Shown: positions 1-12,350 of the stretch, piece by piece
How positions within the stretch are numbered: the stretch's first letter is position 1
Layout of the letters: the number at the start of each line of letters is the position of its first letter
From: Apostichopus japonicus
Lineage: Eukaryota > Echinodermata > Holothuroidea > Aspidochirotida > Stichopodidae
Direction: 5' to 3'
NCBI RefSeq assembly: GCF_037975245.1
Contig: NC_092568.1
Coordinates: 8,195,001 to 8,257,000 of the forward strand
Length of the DNA stretch: 62,000 nucleotides
Program-made: the position numbers and the translations under genes
The notes under the pieces: generated by a model
What the model saw: the letters and a program-made list of their open reading frames with translations, nothing else
Told to the model about the DNA's origin: nothing
Databases searched by the model: none

Positions 1-2686
1 GTCATGACTTGAGTGACACAATTTGAAGAGTAGAAGTGGCTTGGAATAATTTTCATAAACTTGTTTAGGTTGATCAGGAAATTAATAAAAGAAAAACTAG
101 CACAATATATATATATGTATATTTAGTCAACAAGTGAGTTGGTCTTGATTATACTTAATAATGCATCTCACCAATAACTGTTTAAAAAAGATTTAAACAA
201 AAAAGATTTAAACAAAAAGGAAGAAGTTTATCTAGAGTTGAAAATGTTATCTTTCATTATTCACAGTCAAAATAACATACTTTTGGTGAAAACACCTGAA
301 GGTTAATCCTGTTAGGTACGAAATCACTGTTGACTTGACTTAAAATATGTATATAAAATTACAATAACCGTACTACTACTTGGTAAGCTGCTTTCAGTCA
401 GAGAAGTTAGTGACAGGATCTCCATACCATAAATATTTCATGGTGATCACTCCCTCGTGACTCGTACTGGTGCCCGGTTTGGAAGACAAGGGAAAAACAC
501 CATCTTTATCAGCCAGGAATAAGGCACTAACATAAGCTGGCAAATGTAAGATTTAAAAAAAAGTGTTGTTTATTGGTGGAAGACACTCTTTTTTAACCAT
601 TTTTGTGTTTTTGTAGATTAAAAGTGATTTTAAAATTGCCAAAGATATGTAAAATGAGTATCTATGGTGTTTTGAAATTGACAGACCTTTGGGAAAGGGC
701 TGACCATGACATTACTGAGAACATGAACCAAACCATTGTAAAAAAGAGGTAGGCATAAGTTTGGCAAACTTGATGTATCTACAGAACAAAAGAGTAAGTT
801 ATGAAATTATAATCATCTTGCATGACATTTTCTGAGTCTTACAAAGTGCCAAGAAACAGCCATGCAAGTGGAATCAGAAGAAAGTCCAGTACTAGAGTTT
901 TTGTAGCCTATAGAAGAAGAAAAAAACAGCTTGAAAGTATTCATATTTAATAGAAACATTTATACACGGCCACCAATTTAATGGTACACAATGGCTACCG
1001 TAGCAAAAGGTAATTACTCGTGAATATTCATCTCATATGAAAGTCATGCAAATTAACCCATATGTAGGCCCACCCAAGTTGGGATTTTTTTTTAATTCAT
1101 TCTTTTATATCCTGCACTTTCATGTTAGCTTCAACGCAATTGTACTGAGAGAATGAATATCCTGTTTCTGTTAGACTAAGGTTAGTACCTGCTAATACTG
1201 TCAGTATGATTGCTTTGAAGGATGTGGCCAGTATATAAAGTGTTGACAGCATTAGTCAATTGTCCCAACTGACTGATTAGGCCACCATTTCTACAAATTA
1301 CAAGCACAGATTGGCTAGACTTATTCCACACCACTACTAACTTTCAAGTACCATATTTTCATACTTCATCTGACAGACATATTTTCATACTTGATCTGAC
1401 AAATCCCTGTTTGGATGTGAACAGTTTCCCTAACTTAGGTATGTGTAATAGCAAGCAACATGGTATGAAAAGATAAAGAGTACACTTAATATGTGGGCAC
1501 ACATCATTTATGTATAGCGCCATCTATTTGTTGGAAGAGGTGCAGATACATCCATCATATGTGACAATCTTTAAAGGATCATTAGTATTCATTTCAACAG
1601 TAAATTAGCTAAACTTACATCAATTCTTCTAAAGCACTTCCCTGGGAAGAGACTGCCCCTCTAAAATATTTCAAGACTTACAGGAATGTTTTAGATAGAC
1701 AATTCAAATTGACCCAAAATTCTTTGAAGTAAAATAATTTTCTGGTGGCAATAAAAGTGCTTCTTGAAAGCTCAAGTATGCAAAACTTTTTGATTATCTT
1801 GCATAATATGTAGGGGCAATTCTACTAACCTTTGAGAGGACATACCTTTCCTACCATAAAATGAGAAAAAAAATTAGAGCTGCTGAGATCACGTTCTTGA
1901 AATTGTTGTCTTCAACATTAACAGAATGGAATGTTTTTACATAGCTTATTACAAATTCCTTATAAAAGAGAAATAGAGAGAAAAAAACCTGACAACTTGG
2001 AAATTTTGTGACTTGTTTGAAAAAAAAAAGAAACCAAAATACAGGGTAAACTTTATACTAACTTGTGGATTCCAAACTGCAACGGAAGTTGCAAGAATGA
2101 CACCTTTTGACCTTTTAAAAATACACTTTTGCTTTTCTTTTCGTTACAGAGGTGAATTTTGATATGAAGTAAACTCAATGAGGTATATATAAGCCACAAG
2201 TTTGGAAGAGAACATAACAAATATTTGTTATTAAAAACATAACTGAATATAGGCATAAAATTTCAAATTGAAATGTAGTAAGATTACAAAGAGTCACAGA
2301 TTTTAATGTAGTACTCGTGTTATAAAGAGTTTGTTTCAAATATACAAAGTTTCCAGCTATTTACAGTGGAAATACGAAGTGCTATATAATTAATTGATAA
2401 AATCAATTAAAAAATTATTATTATGTAATTATCAAAGACAAAGAAGGATATAGCATTTTTTTTTTATAATTTCATGTTAATGTGATATACAGAAGGCAAG
2501 CATGGATTAGAAGTGGATAATATTGTTACATGAACCAAAAGTGTTTAACATTCATTATTTGTTGAAATTAAAAAAAAAAAAATGGAGAAAAAATATAAGT
2601 TAATTAATTCATGATGAATAAAGTATATCAGGTTAAAACCCTTGTCACTGCTTCAGTTGTCCAACTCATTACCATATCTCTCTTTA

Positions 2687-2693
<7 letters not shown>
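1..2693. other. AT-rich non-coding DNA, no gene recognised
   Basis: Only short, low-complexity reading frames. A 26-bp near-duplication containing CATATTTTCATACTT and ATCTGACA lies around 1350-1402. Confidence 0.6.
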
Positions 2694-2726
<33 letters not shown>

Positions 2727-2812
2727 CATAAATACATATAAATACATATATATTTGACAGATACATTTGACAGAAATACATATATATGTATATATATATA
2801 TATTTATATATA

Positions 2813-2867
<55 letters not shown>
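2694..2867. repeat. (TA)n / (TATACATA)n microsatellite
   Basis: Long alternating TA tract broken by CATA and TTTATA interruptions and by a short unique piece (TTTGACAG) that occurs twice. Overlapping Tyr/Ile open frames come purely from the repeat. Confidence 0.95.
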
Positions 2868-5630
2868 CACAGAAATTTTGGGTTTGTTGTGAGCAATATG
2901 CCATGAATCAACCAGGAGACCTTTATATACATATTCGGGTATTCAAGCCTTGAACTCAAGAATGATGAGTATGTTTGTAGAGAAATGCAAGAAAGGAAGG
3001 GGGGAGACTAATGAAAAACAAAATCATTCATACCTTACAAGCTAAAGAGGGCCCTAGCAGAAAATAAAAATCTTTAATAAAAACAAGTTTTTTAATCAGT
3101 TTTTAAAGGTATAATATCCTGGTGACAGACAAGCTGACAATTTTTTGTCAAAAAATCTCATTTTCATATTTTGTTCGGAACTCTAGAAACAAATTCCAGA
3201 TATGGTTGTTTGAAGGTAATGTACTGTTTTTCCAGATAAAGGGCTTGTTATGACAAACATAAATGGTGAACAGTGGGTGGTATGTGATGTCATCAAAGGA
3301 CATATTTTTGAAAATCATTTTACTTCCTTTTGCTTTGTCGCCAGTTACGTTCATAAACTTCATAAAAGTTTGCCAAAAAAAACAAACTTGTACCTTCATT
3401 AACGTATAACCTATAAGGATGTGGTTTTCACCAACTCATGCAGAAGTATGACAGTAATGTTTTGTTGACATTGTTGTTGCTCAATTTGTTGTTATTGTTG
3501 CTGTTGAAAAAGCTGACTTTGACCACTGACAATGAACAATTTTTCTGTTAAAAAATTTGACCTCAAGGAAAGGAACCAAAGGGAACAGGGAAATGCAATT
3601 ATCTTTAGATGGTATAAATTCTAAAACTTTCCTCATTCCCCCACCCCTACCCCCACCCTCCTACTGACCCATGTCCCCCCTCCCTTCTTAAAATTAACCA
3701 CCCAGTGATATAAACCAAATAAACGACATGTATCCATAAGTTTGCAGTTTTCTACTTATGTTAACCATAATCATGAAGGGTATTTCAATATCCATAACTC
3801 CCTACCTTCATCTCTGGTTTTCTCTGGACAATTAAATCATTCATTCTTATAACCTTGTCAATTTACATAAATAAGAGGGTACTTTCTCATTTGATTGTGA
3901 AGAAGCTTCTTGAGAGATAAAAACAAGAATAGTCAAAATACATCTTCTCTTAAGTTGAATTATTCCAAGAAGGAGACAGTTACCATTTTCATGTACTAGA
4001 CTGACTTTGTAAGTACTCTCAGCACAAAGAAAACCTCTTAAAGATTCTAACTTGTTCTATTTCCGATGTATTTTATGGAATACTTTCAAATTCGGATTTT
4101 GGTTTTGTTTTCTTGTTGCTATTACTCAAACCAATGCCAAGAGAGCTATGTATGTACTTCTGTTGATATGTGTTACAAGACAATCTTTGATAAAACATAG
4201 CCCGTGCTTACAGTCATGATCAAAACCTTATGATCATACCTTAGCCTGCCTCAGTTTCTGGGAAGCAGTCGGATATTGGTTGCTAAAAAAATTTACACCA
4301 CCTGCCTCGTAATTCTCTGAACATTAATAAAGAGAAGGCTTTTGAAAATATGCAAAAGCTTTCCAACTCCCTGGATGCACTGAAAACTCAGTCCATAAAA
4401 AAATAAAAAATAAAAAAAAGGAGAATTGTGGGTAATATTGATAAATTGTACTTGCCCTCCCATCTAATGCATTCTCATGCAGGATTATTATCACATAATT
4501 TTCCCTCCCAGAAGTTTGTGGTGTTCAATCGCATATGGTAACTTTAAAAACTGAAGCTAATCCTCAATTATACAATCTCAGGTAACTTGTGGGTATACAA
4601 TATTACCCACAAGTTGGTAACTTTTGAAGTGGAGAATTTTTCAAATAGATATTAGAAACAGAGTCACGCAAATCTACTACCAACATTACTATTCTCTTGT
4701 CAAATTCCACTCAACAGCAGAACAACATCCTAATGTTCCTAAATATATTAAACCAGATGCCAAGGATAAAAAAAAATTTCTGTACTGATCCATATGTTCC
4801 ACCAGAGATATATTTACTTTGAAATATTTTACTACTAATAATCAAGTTTATAATTGCTGCTACTTTTACTACTACTTGGTGCTCTATTCATGGTATTAAA
4901 GGCATTTTCTATAGCTATAAGTATTATTGAAGGAAAACATTTGAAAGCACCAGCTTATTTCAAGTAATATGAAACAGATTTGATATATTCACATTGCCTA
5001 CCCCCCCCCCTTTCCAAACCCAAACCACCCACTCCTGACCACCAACAAATGTCTACCTAAGGAAGCCCAATTTTGTACTCTTTTATCAATTTTGCTGATT
5101 TATGGAAGATCTGTTTTTTGTTAATATTTTTGTATATTGCTGAGGAAGTATTATATACATTAGAAAGGCACTTATCTTCAACTAGTCTCAATTTGTCCAT
5201 GAACCTCTTAGAAGCTGTTGCAATAAAAATGATAAACTTTCTCAAAAGTAGAGTATTAATCAGATTAAAAAGTTACAAATATTAATCCCTACTACCAATG
5301 TTCACACCACGATCAATCAGCCGAGTACACAATTGCCCTGTCAACATTTGACACATATCCATAAAATGTTGTGGGACAAAAATCGACAAAAATTGGCAAA
5401 AATTGACAATAACAGACAAAAATTTGGTTAGATCCATCTGACAGGAGAATTTTTAACTGAAACCCCCCCAAAAAATGATTTCATTGTTAGAAAAGTTGTC
5501 AGTCATATGTGAGAGCATTAGGTATTAAGTTGATGTTGATTTTAAGTTATTTCTGTACCTTTAACAGTATTTGTTGTTCAGCATGACCCTATCAAAGTAA
5601 AATTAAAGTCTTTAAATCTGTTATTATATT
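2868..5630. other. AT-rich non-coding DNA downstream of Prox
   Basis: No coding exon recognised. It contains a 12-bp hairpin at 4584-4615, an inverted relative of it at 4426-4440, and an imperfect GACAAAAATTG-like repeat at about 5374-5425. Confidence 0.6.
4584..4615. repeat. Perfect 12-bp inverted repeat (hairpin)
   Basis: AACTTGTGGGTA (4584-4595) and its exact reverse complement TACCCACAAGTT (4604-4615) are separated by 8 bases. The segment TTGTGGGTAATATTG at 4426-4440 is an exact reverse complement of 4598-4612. Confidence 0.85.
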
Positions 5631-5636
5631 TTTATT
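5631..5636 (-). terminator. Candidate Prox polyadenylation signal
   Basis: TTTATT on the plus strand reads AATAAA on the minus strand, about 394 bp downstream of the Prox stop. It is the first canonical hexamer I found, giving a 3' UTR of roughly 400 nt. In AT-rich DNA such a match can be chance. Confidence 0.35.
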
Positions 5637-6029
5637 TCCATATTTTTGATCAAAAATCATAAAGCCCTAACACAGAAACCTGGGCCAAAAAAAATTAAAA
5701 CGTTTCCAAATAATTTAGTATTTCGTCTTGCTATATAATTATAAAATTCAATTAAATATTACTTCTGATATTCCCTGAAATTTCGAGGCTAAACGATACT
5801 TTCTCCAATTGAGTTGCACGTATATGTACCAGTGTGTGCACCTGTTTTAAATTTTTACGAGCTGCAACTTCCCACAACAGGGATGGGCAGCGAATGACGA
5901 AAGAAAAGTAAAAAAAAAAAAAAAAAATTGGAGAAACTTATTTAGCAGAGATTGCACATGAACAAAGCAAAAAAATAAAAACAGACTGAATTAAAGTAAC
6001 CAAAGATTGTTAGAATATTATCATCATCA

Positions 6030-6212
6030 TCATCCCTGAAGTAGGTCCAAGCAGTTTGTTGATCTGAAGAAGGAGGGTATAGGCTCATCTAACTTGCTGA
6101 TCACCTTGTAGATTGATTTCTTCCACGAGGCTTCGGAATCTCGGCCGTTTTGTACTGCCATGAAGAATTCACGAAGAGTTGTGGTCGAAACCGTGAGAAA
6201 GCTGTCTGGTGC
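6030..6212 (-). CDS. Prox: Prox coding exon 4: C-terminal Prospero domain and stop
   Basis: Encodes residues 565-624 and the TGA stop (6032-6030). It begins [17 protein letters not shown], continues [18 protein letters not shown], and ends [13 protein letters not shown]. It aligns without gaps to the C-terminal Prospero domain of PROX1 (LREFF...SWKKAIYKVICKLD...F-S-NCL). The acceptor TTGTTTACAACAG lies at 6225-6213 behind a clear pyrimidine tract, and the exon opens in phase 0. In the known structure of the fly protein, this domain packs against the homeodomain to form one DNA-binding unit. The C terminus therefore looks intact and the gene is unlikely to be a pseudogene. Confidence 0.95.
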   Translation of the reverse strand, partial: APDSFLTVSTTTLREFFMAVQNGRDSEASWKKSIYKVISKLDEPIPSFFRSTNCLDLLQG

Positions 6213-9200
6213 CTGTTGTAAACAATGAGAGGGAAAAAGAAAAAAAAAATTATACACCAAGAAATAATGGCAAAAGTTGTACACATACTTAACGGCAATA
6301 GGGAACACAGGGTTATCGCCGATTACAACCCCGTTTTAAGACGGATTGAAACCGATTAGAATCTCCGATTACAACCCACCCTAATCGTCACCTTGTCACC
6401 CTCCTGTCTTTGTTTTGGATAAAAAGTGTTAAATATTCCAAAAACTGTGGCCACATCTAGATGATCAAAAATGGTTAGCTGATTTTTCGGTATTTTTGGA
6501 TAAAATTCTCCTTTCCAAACACATCTGCCAACCACTCCCCCCCTTGTGCCCCTCGCCCACCAACTTTGCTCAACATGCTCCAATTATTAACAAGGTTCAC
6601 ATATCCGTTAAATAATCTGCCTCTTTGTCAATTTCGAGGGCATGAAAATTAACCCCTTTTCTCTCCTCTTTTTCTCGTCCGTAAACACAGCTATACGGAT
6701 TCGATCAGTCATTTTCCCCGATCCTCATAATAATTATTAATTATCCATCTCTGCCTTTCTTTTTCACAACTTGAATTTCTCTGAGTTCAGATTGATCCCC
6801 CCCTTAAATCTGTTAGTATACTCTGCAGACATATCATGTCAAAATCAGGTACTTGAAAAATCTGGGTGAGATTCCTATAAATTGAGAAGGGTTTGGCAGT
6901 AAAAAAAGATGAGAAAATTCATTGTGAGCAGCTGAACTAAAACAAGCATATTTGCCAGACACTTTGTTTGCTCAATATTTTTAAAGCTAATTTATTCTCC
7001 CTCCAGATTTGGCTTCTGAAGGCGGATGAAAGTTGCGGGAATAATGCTTCAGATGGATGGTGAAGTACTCGCAGGTGGGTGTTTCTGTCTATATCCAGAA
7101 ACAGATGTTCCAATTTTTTAAATATTATTATTGTTTTTTTTTTTTTCAAATCTTTATTCCCTATTATGCTCGACTGTGATTTTGAGATAGGACAAAGAAA
7201 TAACGATGCATATCCAAAAAAAATTTTTCCCAGGAAAATAAAAGCTGTTTACTTTACATCACCTGTTTGAAAATTGATCTAAGGAAAGCAACATGCCTTC
7301 CCCAAAATGGATGGACTTTGGCTACATCCAAGTTTATTCTTTAAATACAAACATCAAGTGGACGTAACAATGCACACACTTCATACCGCACTGATTACAT
7401 TGAATAAACTATCAAGTGTGTAAAGACTGCCTTTTAATATATCACCAGCCCTGAGAGGATAGGCAGAGAGTTTAACATGTCATTTTAACCCGCACAGAAC
7501 ATCAGATTTGTTTCATATATACAGGAAACAGTTGGAATTGATTGAAAGAAAGAAATGGGATTCAAGCAAAGATAAAGAGAGAGAGGCAGGGGCAGGGGGA
7601 GGGGGGGGAGGGGGGATGGAAGGGTTGGGGATGTAGATGGAATGTGAAGTATGCTTCCATAATTCCATCGTGTATCCCTGACGAGTCAGTGAAAGTGTCG
7701 TGACTTACAATTGCTGTATTTCACATCAGATAGTTGTTATAGGAAGCAGTTGGAAATGTTTGAGAAGGAAACAGGAGACAGAGAGGGATGGGGGGGGGGA
7801 CAAGGACAAAGAGGTGAGGGTACTAGGGATGGGATGGGATGGGGTGTGAATCATATTTTCACTCTTAAATCCTTTTTTAGTGAATGTTTTGTAACATACT
7901 TGAGCAGACTGAGTCTCACATCCCTACATAACTTAATCAAGTAAACTTGAGGACATATCACTGTTTATTGCTTGCTATGATTAAATTAATTTTTGAATGT
8001 CCAAAAAACAAAAACAAAAAAAAAACCCTTAAAGACTGTTCATGGCTGCATTACTCAGGTATCTATGCACAATTTTTTCGCTGTGTTTTAGCCGATGACA
8101 TCGTTCTTAAGGATCAACAGACACTTCCTCTATTTCTGTGAATACTATAATGGGGCGGAGTTGATTATTGTTTGGCTAACAAGTAGCGCTGTTATGTTTC
8201 CTTGATGCACTGGTTTACATTGTCTGTTCCTTTCTCACAAGTCACAATTGGAAAAACAATGAAAGATAAATATGGAGAACAACTTTTGTCACTCTCTCAT
8301 GACCGGTTTTAATGGAAATCCCTTTGACATCACGGAAATTACTTTAATACACACCCATTTAATACTGCTAAATTGTAATGCAAATTTATTTGTAGAGCAT
8401 CAACATTATTGTTGGGACTTAATGAACAACCCCAATTAGTATAGTAGTGTTCTTATTTACAGGTGGGTGAGACAGAAAACAAAGCCAGAGTTCCCATGAT
8501 GTCTCAGTCGGCTTAAACCTACTGAAAAGGTTTGTCACAAATTGAGTTTTGATGTCTTTCTTGTTATTTAGGGTAAAACCCAGAAACTCTCAGGGTTTCA
8601 AACCATTCATGATTGATTTTCACTGCTCTGAAAGCTATTCTTTTCCTCTTGGTTCTTCCACTACCCTCTAGAAAATCCACTTTCCCTCAGTGTTAGGGCT
8701 TGATTTGCCCACATGTCCCCTGTACTATCCACTTATTATAAAAGTACTGCAAAATGTAGCCCACATTCACACACTGACTTGGAGATTTACTGAAGGATGA
8801 AATATTGGTCATAATAAACAAATTTCTGACTTTTTCAACTTTAACTTTTAATATTTAAGTTTTATGTTTATATCCATTCAATGCAATGTTCATAATCAAT
8901 GAATATTTTGAACATATCCGAAGAAAAAAATCATGAGCTTTGTTTTTGTAAATAAATACTAAATTTGATGCGCACCCAAACTGGACTATAATACTAAGGT
9001 CACTGTTCATTTCCTGTACCATATAAAATACCCTCTTTTCTGCTTTTTTATTTAAAAACCAGTAGACTCTTTACAGAGGTTCAGAGTGAGTTTTCGATAC
9101 TTATATTAAAAAACAGCCTCCGATACATTACGTCAAGGGTGGGGCGCTCAAGCGATGCAAACAATTATCCCATTATTTTTAAAAATACCGAGTTCTTTTC

Positions 9201-12200
9201 CCCCCTCCGATCCCAGTCTACTGCTACTAAACGACAGTCTCTCAAATTGTTTTTGCTGGGAATTACTCGTAAACGGGTAAATCTACCAATCGATGCCCAC
9301 AATAGACTTTCACTCAGGAAGTGATCGCTCACGCTTAAAAGGAAGATGATTAACAGGTTTTCTTTTACAACAGACCCGCTTGAATTATCCACAATCACAC
9401 CACACAAAATATTGATAGAAAAACAAGGCCTGACAATGATCGTGATCCCAACATCCTTCCACGGCAGTCCCGAACCGCAACGGTATAGAAGTAGGTCTTA
9501 CTAGAGACTTCAAAGTGCAGTTCTCGGAAGTCTTGTGGGTAGTACAGTGAACTTTTTTTTTTGGTTGGATTTTTTTTGTTGCCGTGAGACAGAAGTAATC
9601 ACTGTGGCTCCCACTCAAATGAATAACATCTTTATTCAATGAACAATAAGGACGCAATGCAGGAAGGCAGCTGACCCTTGAAGGAACCAAGTTGGCACGC
9701 AAAGGGGAAGTGACAACAGTGTGTTTTTGCGACTTTTCTTTCCTTGGAAAACAGAACTTTTAGTCGTCACAGGGATGAGAAAATGAATTAAAAAAAAAAG
9801 AAAAAAAAAAGACTGAAACTCACTTTCTCTCTTGATTGTTTTTTGTTTTTTTTTGCTTTTGAGGCTGCGATATAAGTTGTGCGACAGCCAATCAGGGAAG
9901 AGATAAATGTCGTTTGTCATGTGAATCAACAATACAGAAGCCAAACCTGATTTTCTCATGGTTTCATTTGATTGTTTTACTTACAAACAAAAGTGCAGAT
10001 TGTATATTTTTGCGTTTTATCATCAGAGCTCTTTCACTTTCACAAGGTATTCATTTGCTAGAAAAGGTTTCTTCTAAATTAAATTCCAATGACCTTAAAG
10101 AAAATTTGATTTGTCACCGCACGCACCGAGTGGTGTAAAGCGGTTGACGACACCTTATCGGGTTACGCTGCAGTTTACTATATGTTGAATATACACATAT
10201 AGGCAATCTAATTGCTGAGGAGGAGTTCCTTCAATGTTGTGCATGCAACGATATGCACAGTACAGGCAACATAACATAATAATTTCAAGTTACCCGCTTA
10301 CTCACTAATCCCTCCCTCCCTCACCACCACCCCCCTCGTTCCTTTGCCTAAGATAGATGGAGAAAAATAAAAAGAGATATAATTTCTTACCCTATACTCG
10401 TTACTTTTATTGTAATGTAGATTCAGAGCTCTGAAGAGTTCGGACTCGCGAGTGACTTCCAGCGACTCCGGTTCCGAAACCCCGCTGCTCAACGCCTGAC
10501 GAGAGAACTTCTCCATCTGGATGTAGAAGAATTCCCTGAAGTTGCTGAACCACTTGATCATCTGAGAGGTATTGTGGCGATTAAACTTGACATCTGGGAA
10601 ATACTGGCGCAGGATCGCCGAGCTGGGGTATCGGCAGAAGAAAAACATCAGTTTGGCTTTACGCAGGTGGGTCGGAGTCAGAGTGAGAGTGAAGTTGTGC
10701 GAGAGGATCGTTAAGGAAGAATGGTAGAGAAAGGGAAGCTGCTGTCGTATTTAAAACAAGTGTTGGTACTTTTTTTAAAACACTATTTTCGTTGCTTATT
10801 GTTAGCCAATAGACTTGATGGACCATCCTTTGACAGTACAGTATTTGTTTGCAGCCAGAAAACTTAATACATAGATTTATCTACAATATATCCTTCTTCG
10901 GATGCTAACAAAACTTGCGAACAGCATTTTTATTGTTCAATAAAAAGCATACTTCTATCTGCATACATTGACCTGATGAATTCGGTTTCATTAATTTTTT
11001 TTTTTTTTTTTTTTTTTTGTAGTCGTAAATCATCATCAGAAGTGAAACTGATCTATGTTGACCGTGAATATATAAAATTTACATAACCATATGTGCATTT
11101 ATGAATACTTTCATCTAATCATTCATACAAAGGTTTTTTTCGCCCTCTCTGCATTTCTTTTTTAAAACTCTAGGCTACTCTAACTGGAAGTATAAAACTT
11201 TAAAACACTTGAAGACTGCTATAAGATTCTTTATAAATATTTTTTTTGGCTTCGCCTTTGTTGCTATTTTAGCTGTTCTATATATCTTAGTCCTTTTGAA
11301 ATATTTTGGCTGCTTTTTTGGTTAAGGTCATTTGCATATTTAAATAAACCCTTAACCTTTTCGAGGAGGATTAAACAAGAAAGGAATCTCTCCACTTGGT
11401 TAAACGAGATTCATACGTCCACTGTTAATACTATCTCCCCTCCCCCCCCCCAAAAAAAGAAGAATAAACCATTTGCATACACACACATACGCACATATAC
11501 ATAGGTTCGCATACAGAAATGGAGTAGACGCAAATAGTTATAATTTATCCAAAGTAATTAGTTTTTAATATAAACCACATACCTTCTATAACTTTATCAG
11601 ATGTATGGAACAAAGACATATTTGGTTTGCGCATTACTCAAATGTGGGTGAGTACACAGCGATTTTTTCAATTTCGGCTACTGAACAAAGTTTCCAGAAG
11701 GGTACTTGACATGTAGCCAGCCCATAAGAAGAATTAGAAGAAATTCATAAAAGCCATGCTGGTCTGACAATCCCAGCGACTTGCACAGCTAATTAATCCT
11801 GCTTGTTTTCGTGGGCTGATTTCTTTGGAAATATTTGGAGACGATCAAAAACAAACAGGTAATGAGAGATATGCTGGCATCACAAAAGACACATTATAAG
11901 GATTCCCCAAAAAAGCGGCTTAATATCAAGGATGCCTCTGTGTAGAATTTATCAGAGTCGTTGTGTAATACCTTTATGTATAACTGTAGCGATGAAAATT
12001 AATTATGATAAAAAAAATTTTTTTTTTTAAATTTTTAATTATGAAAGTGGATTTATATGAAAAAAATTGTATTCTAAGAATCATGTCTCCTGAAGAGAGA
12101 GATGATTTGAAATTGTGTCCGTACAAATAATGTTTGCGTGATGCTACAAGGATTGTTCCTAGTTTTATTCAGACATTGGCGATGATTTTTCTCTAGTCCT

Positions 12201-12305
12201 GTGTTTTGATTTTGAGATTACAATGTGACTTTAAAGTAAGCCTATTACAGTCGATCAATGACCACCCCCTCCCCCCCCCCCCACCATTGCTATAGAAAAA
12301 TGAAA

Positions 12306-12350
<45 letters not shown>

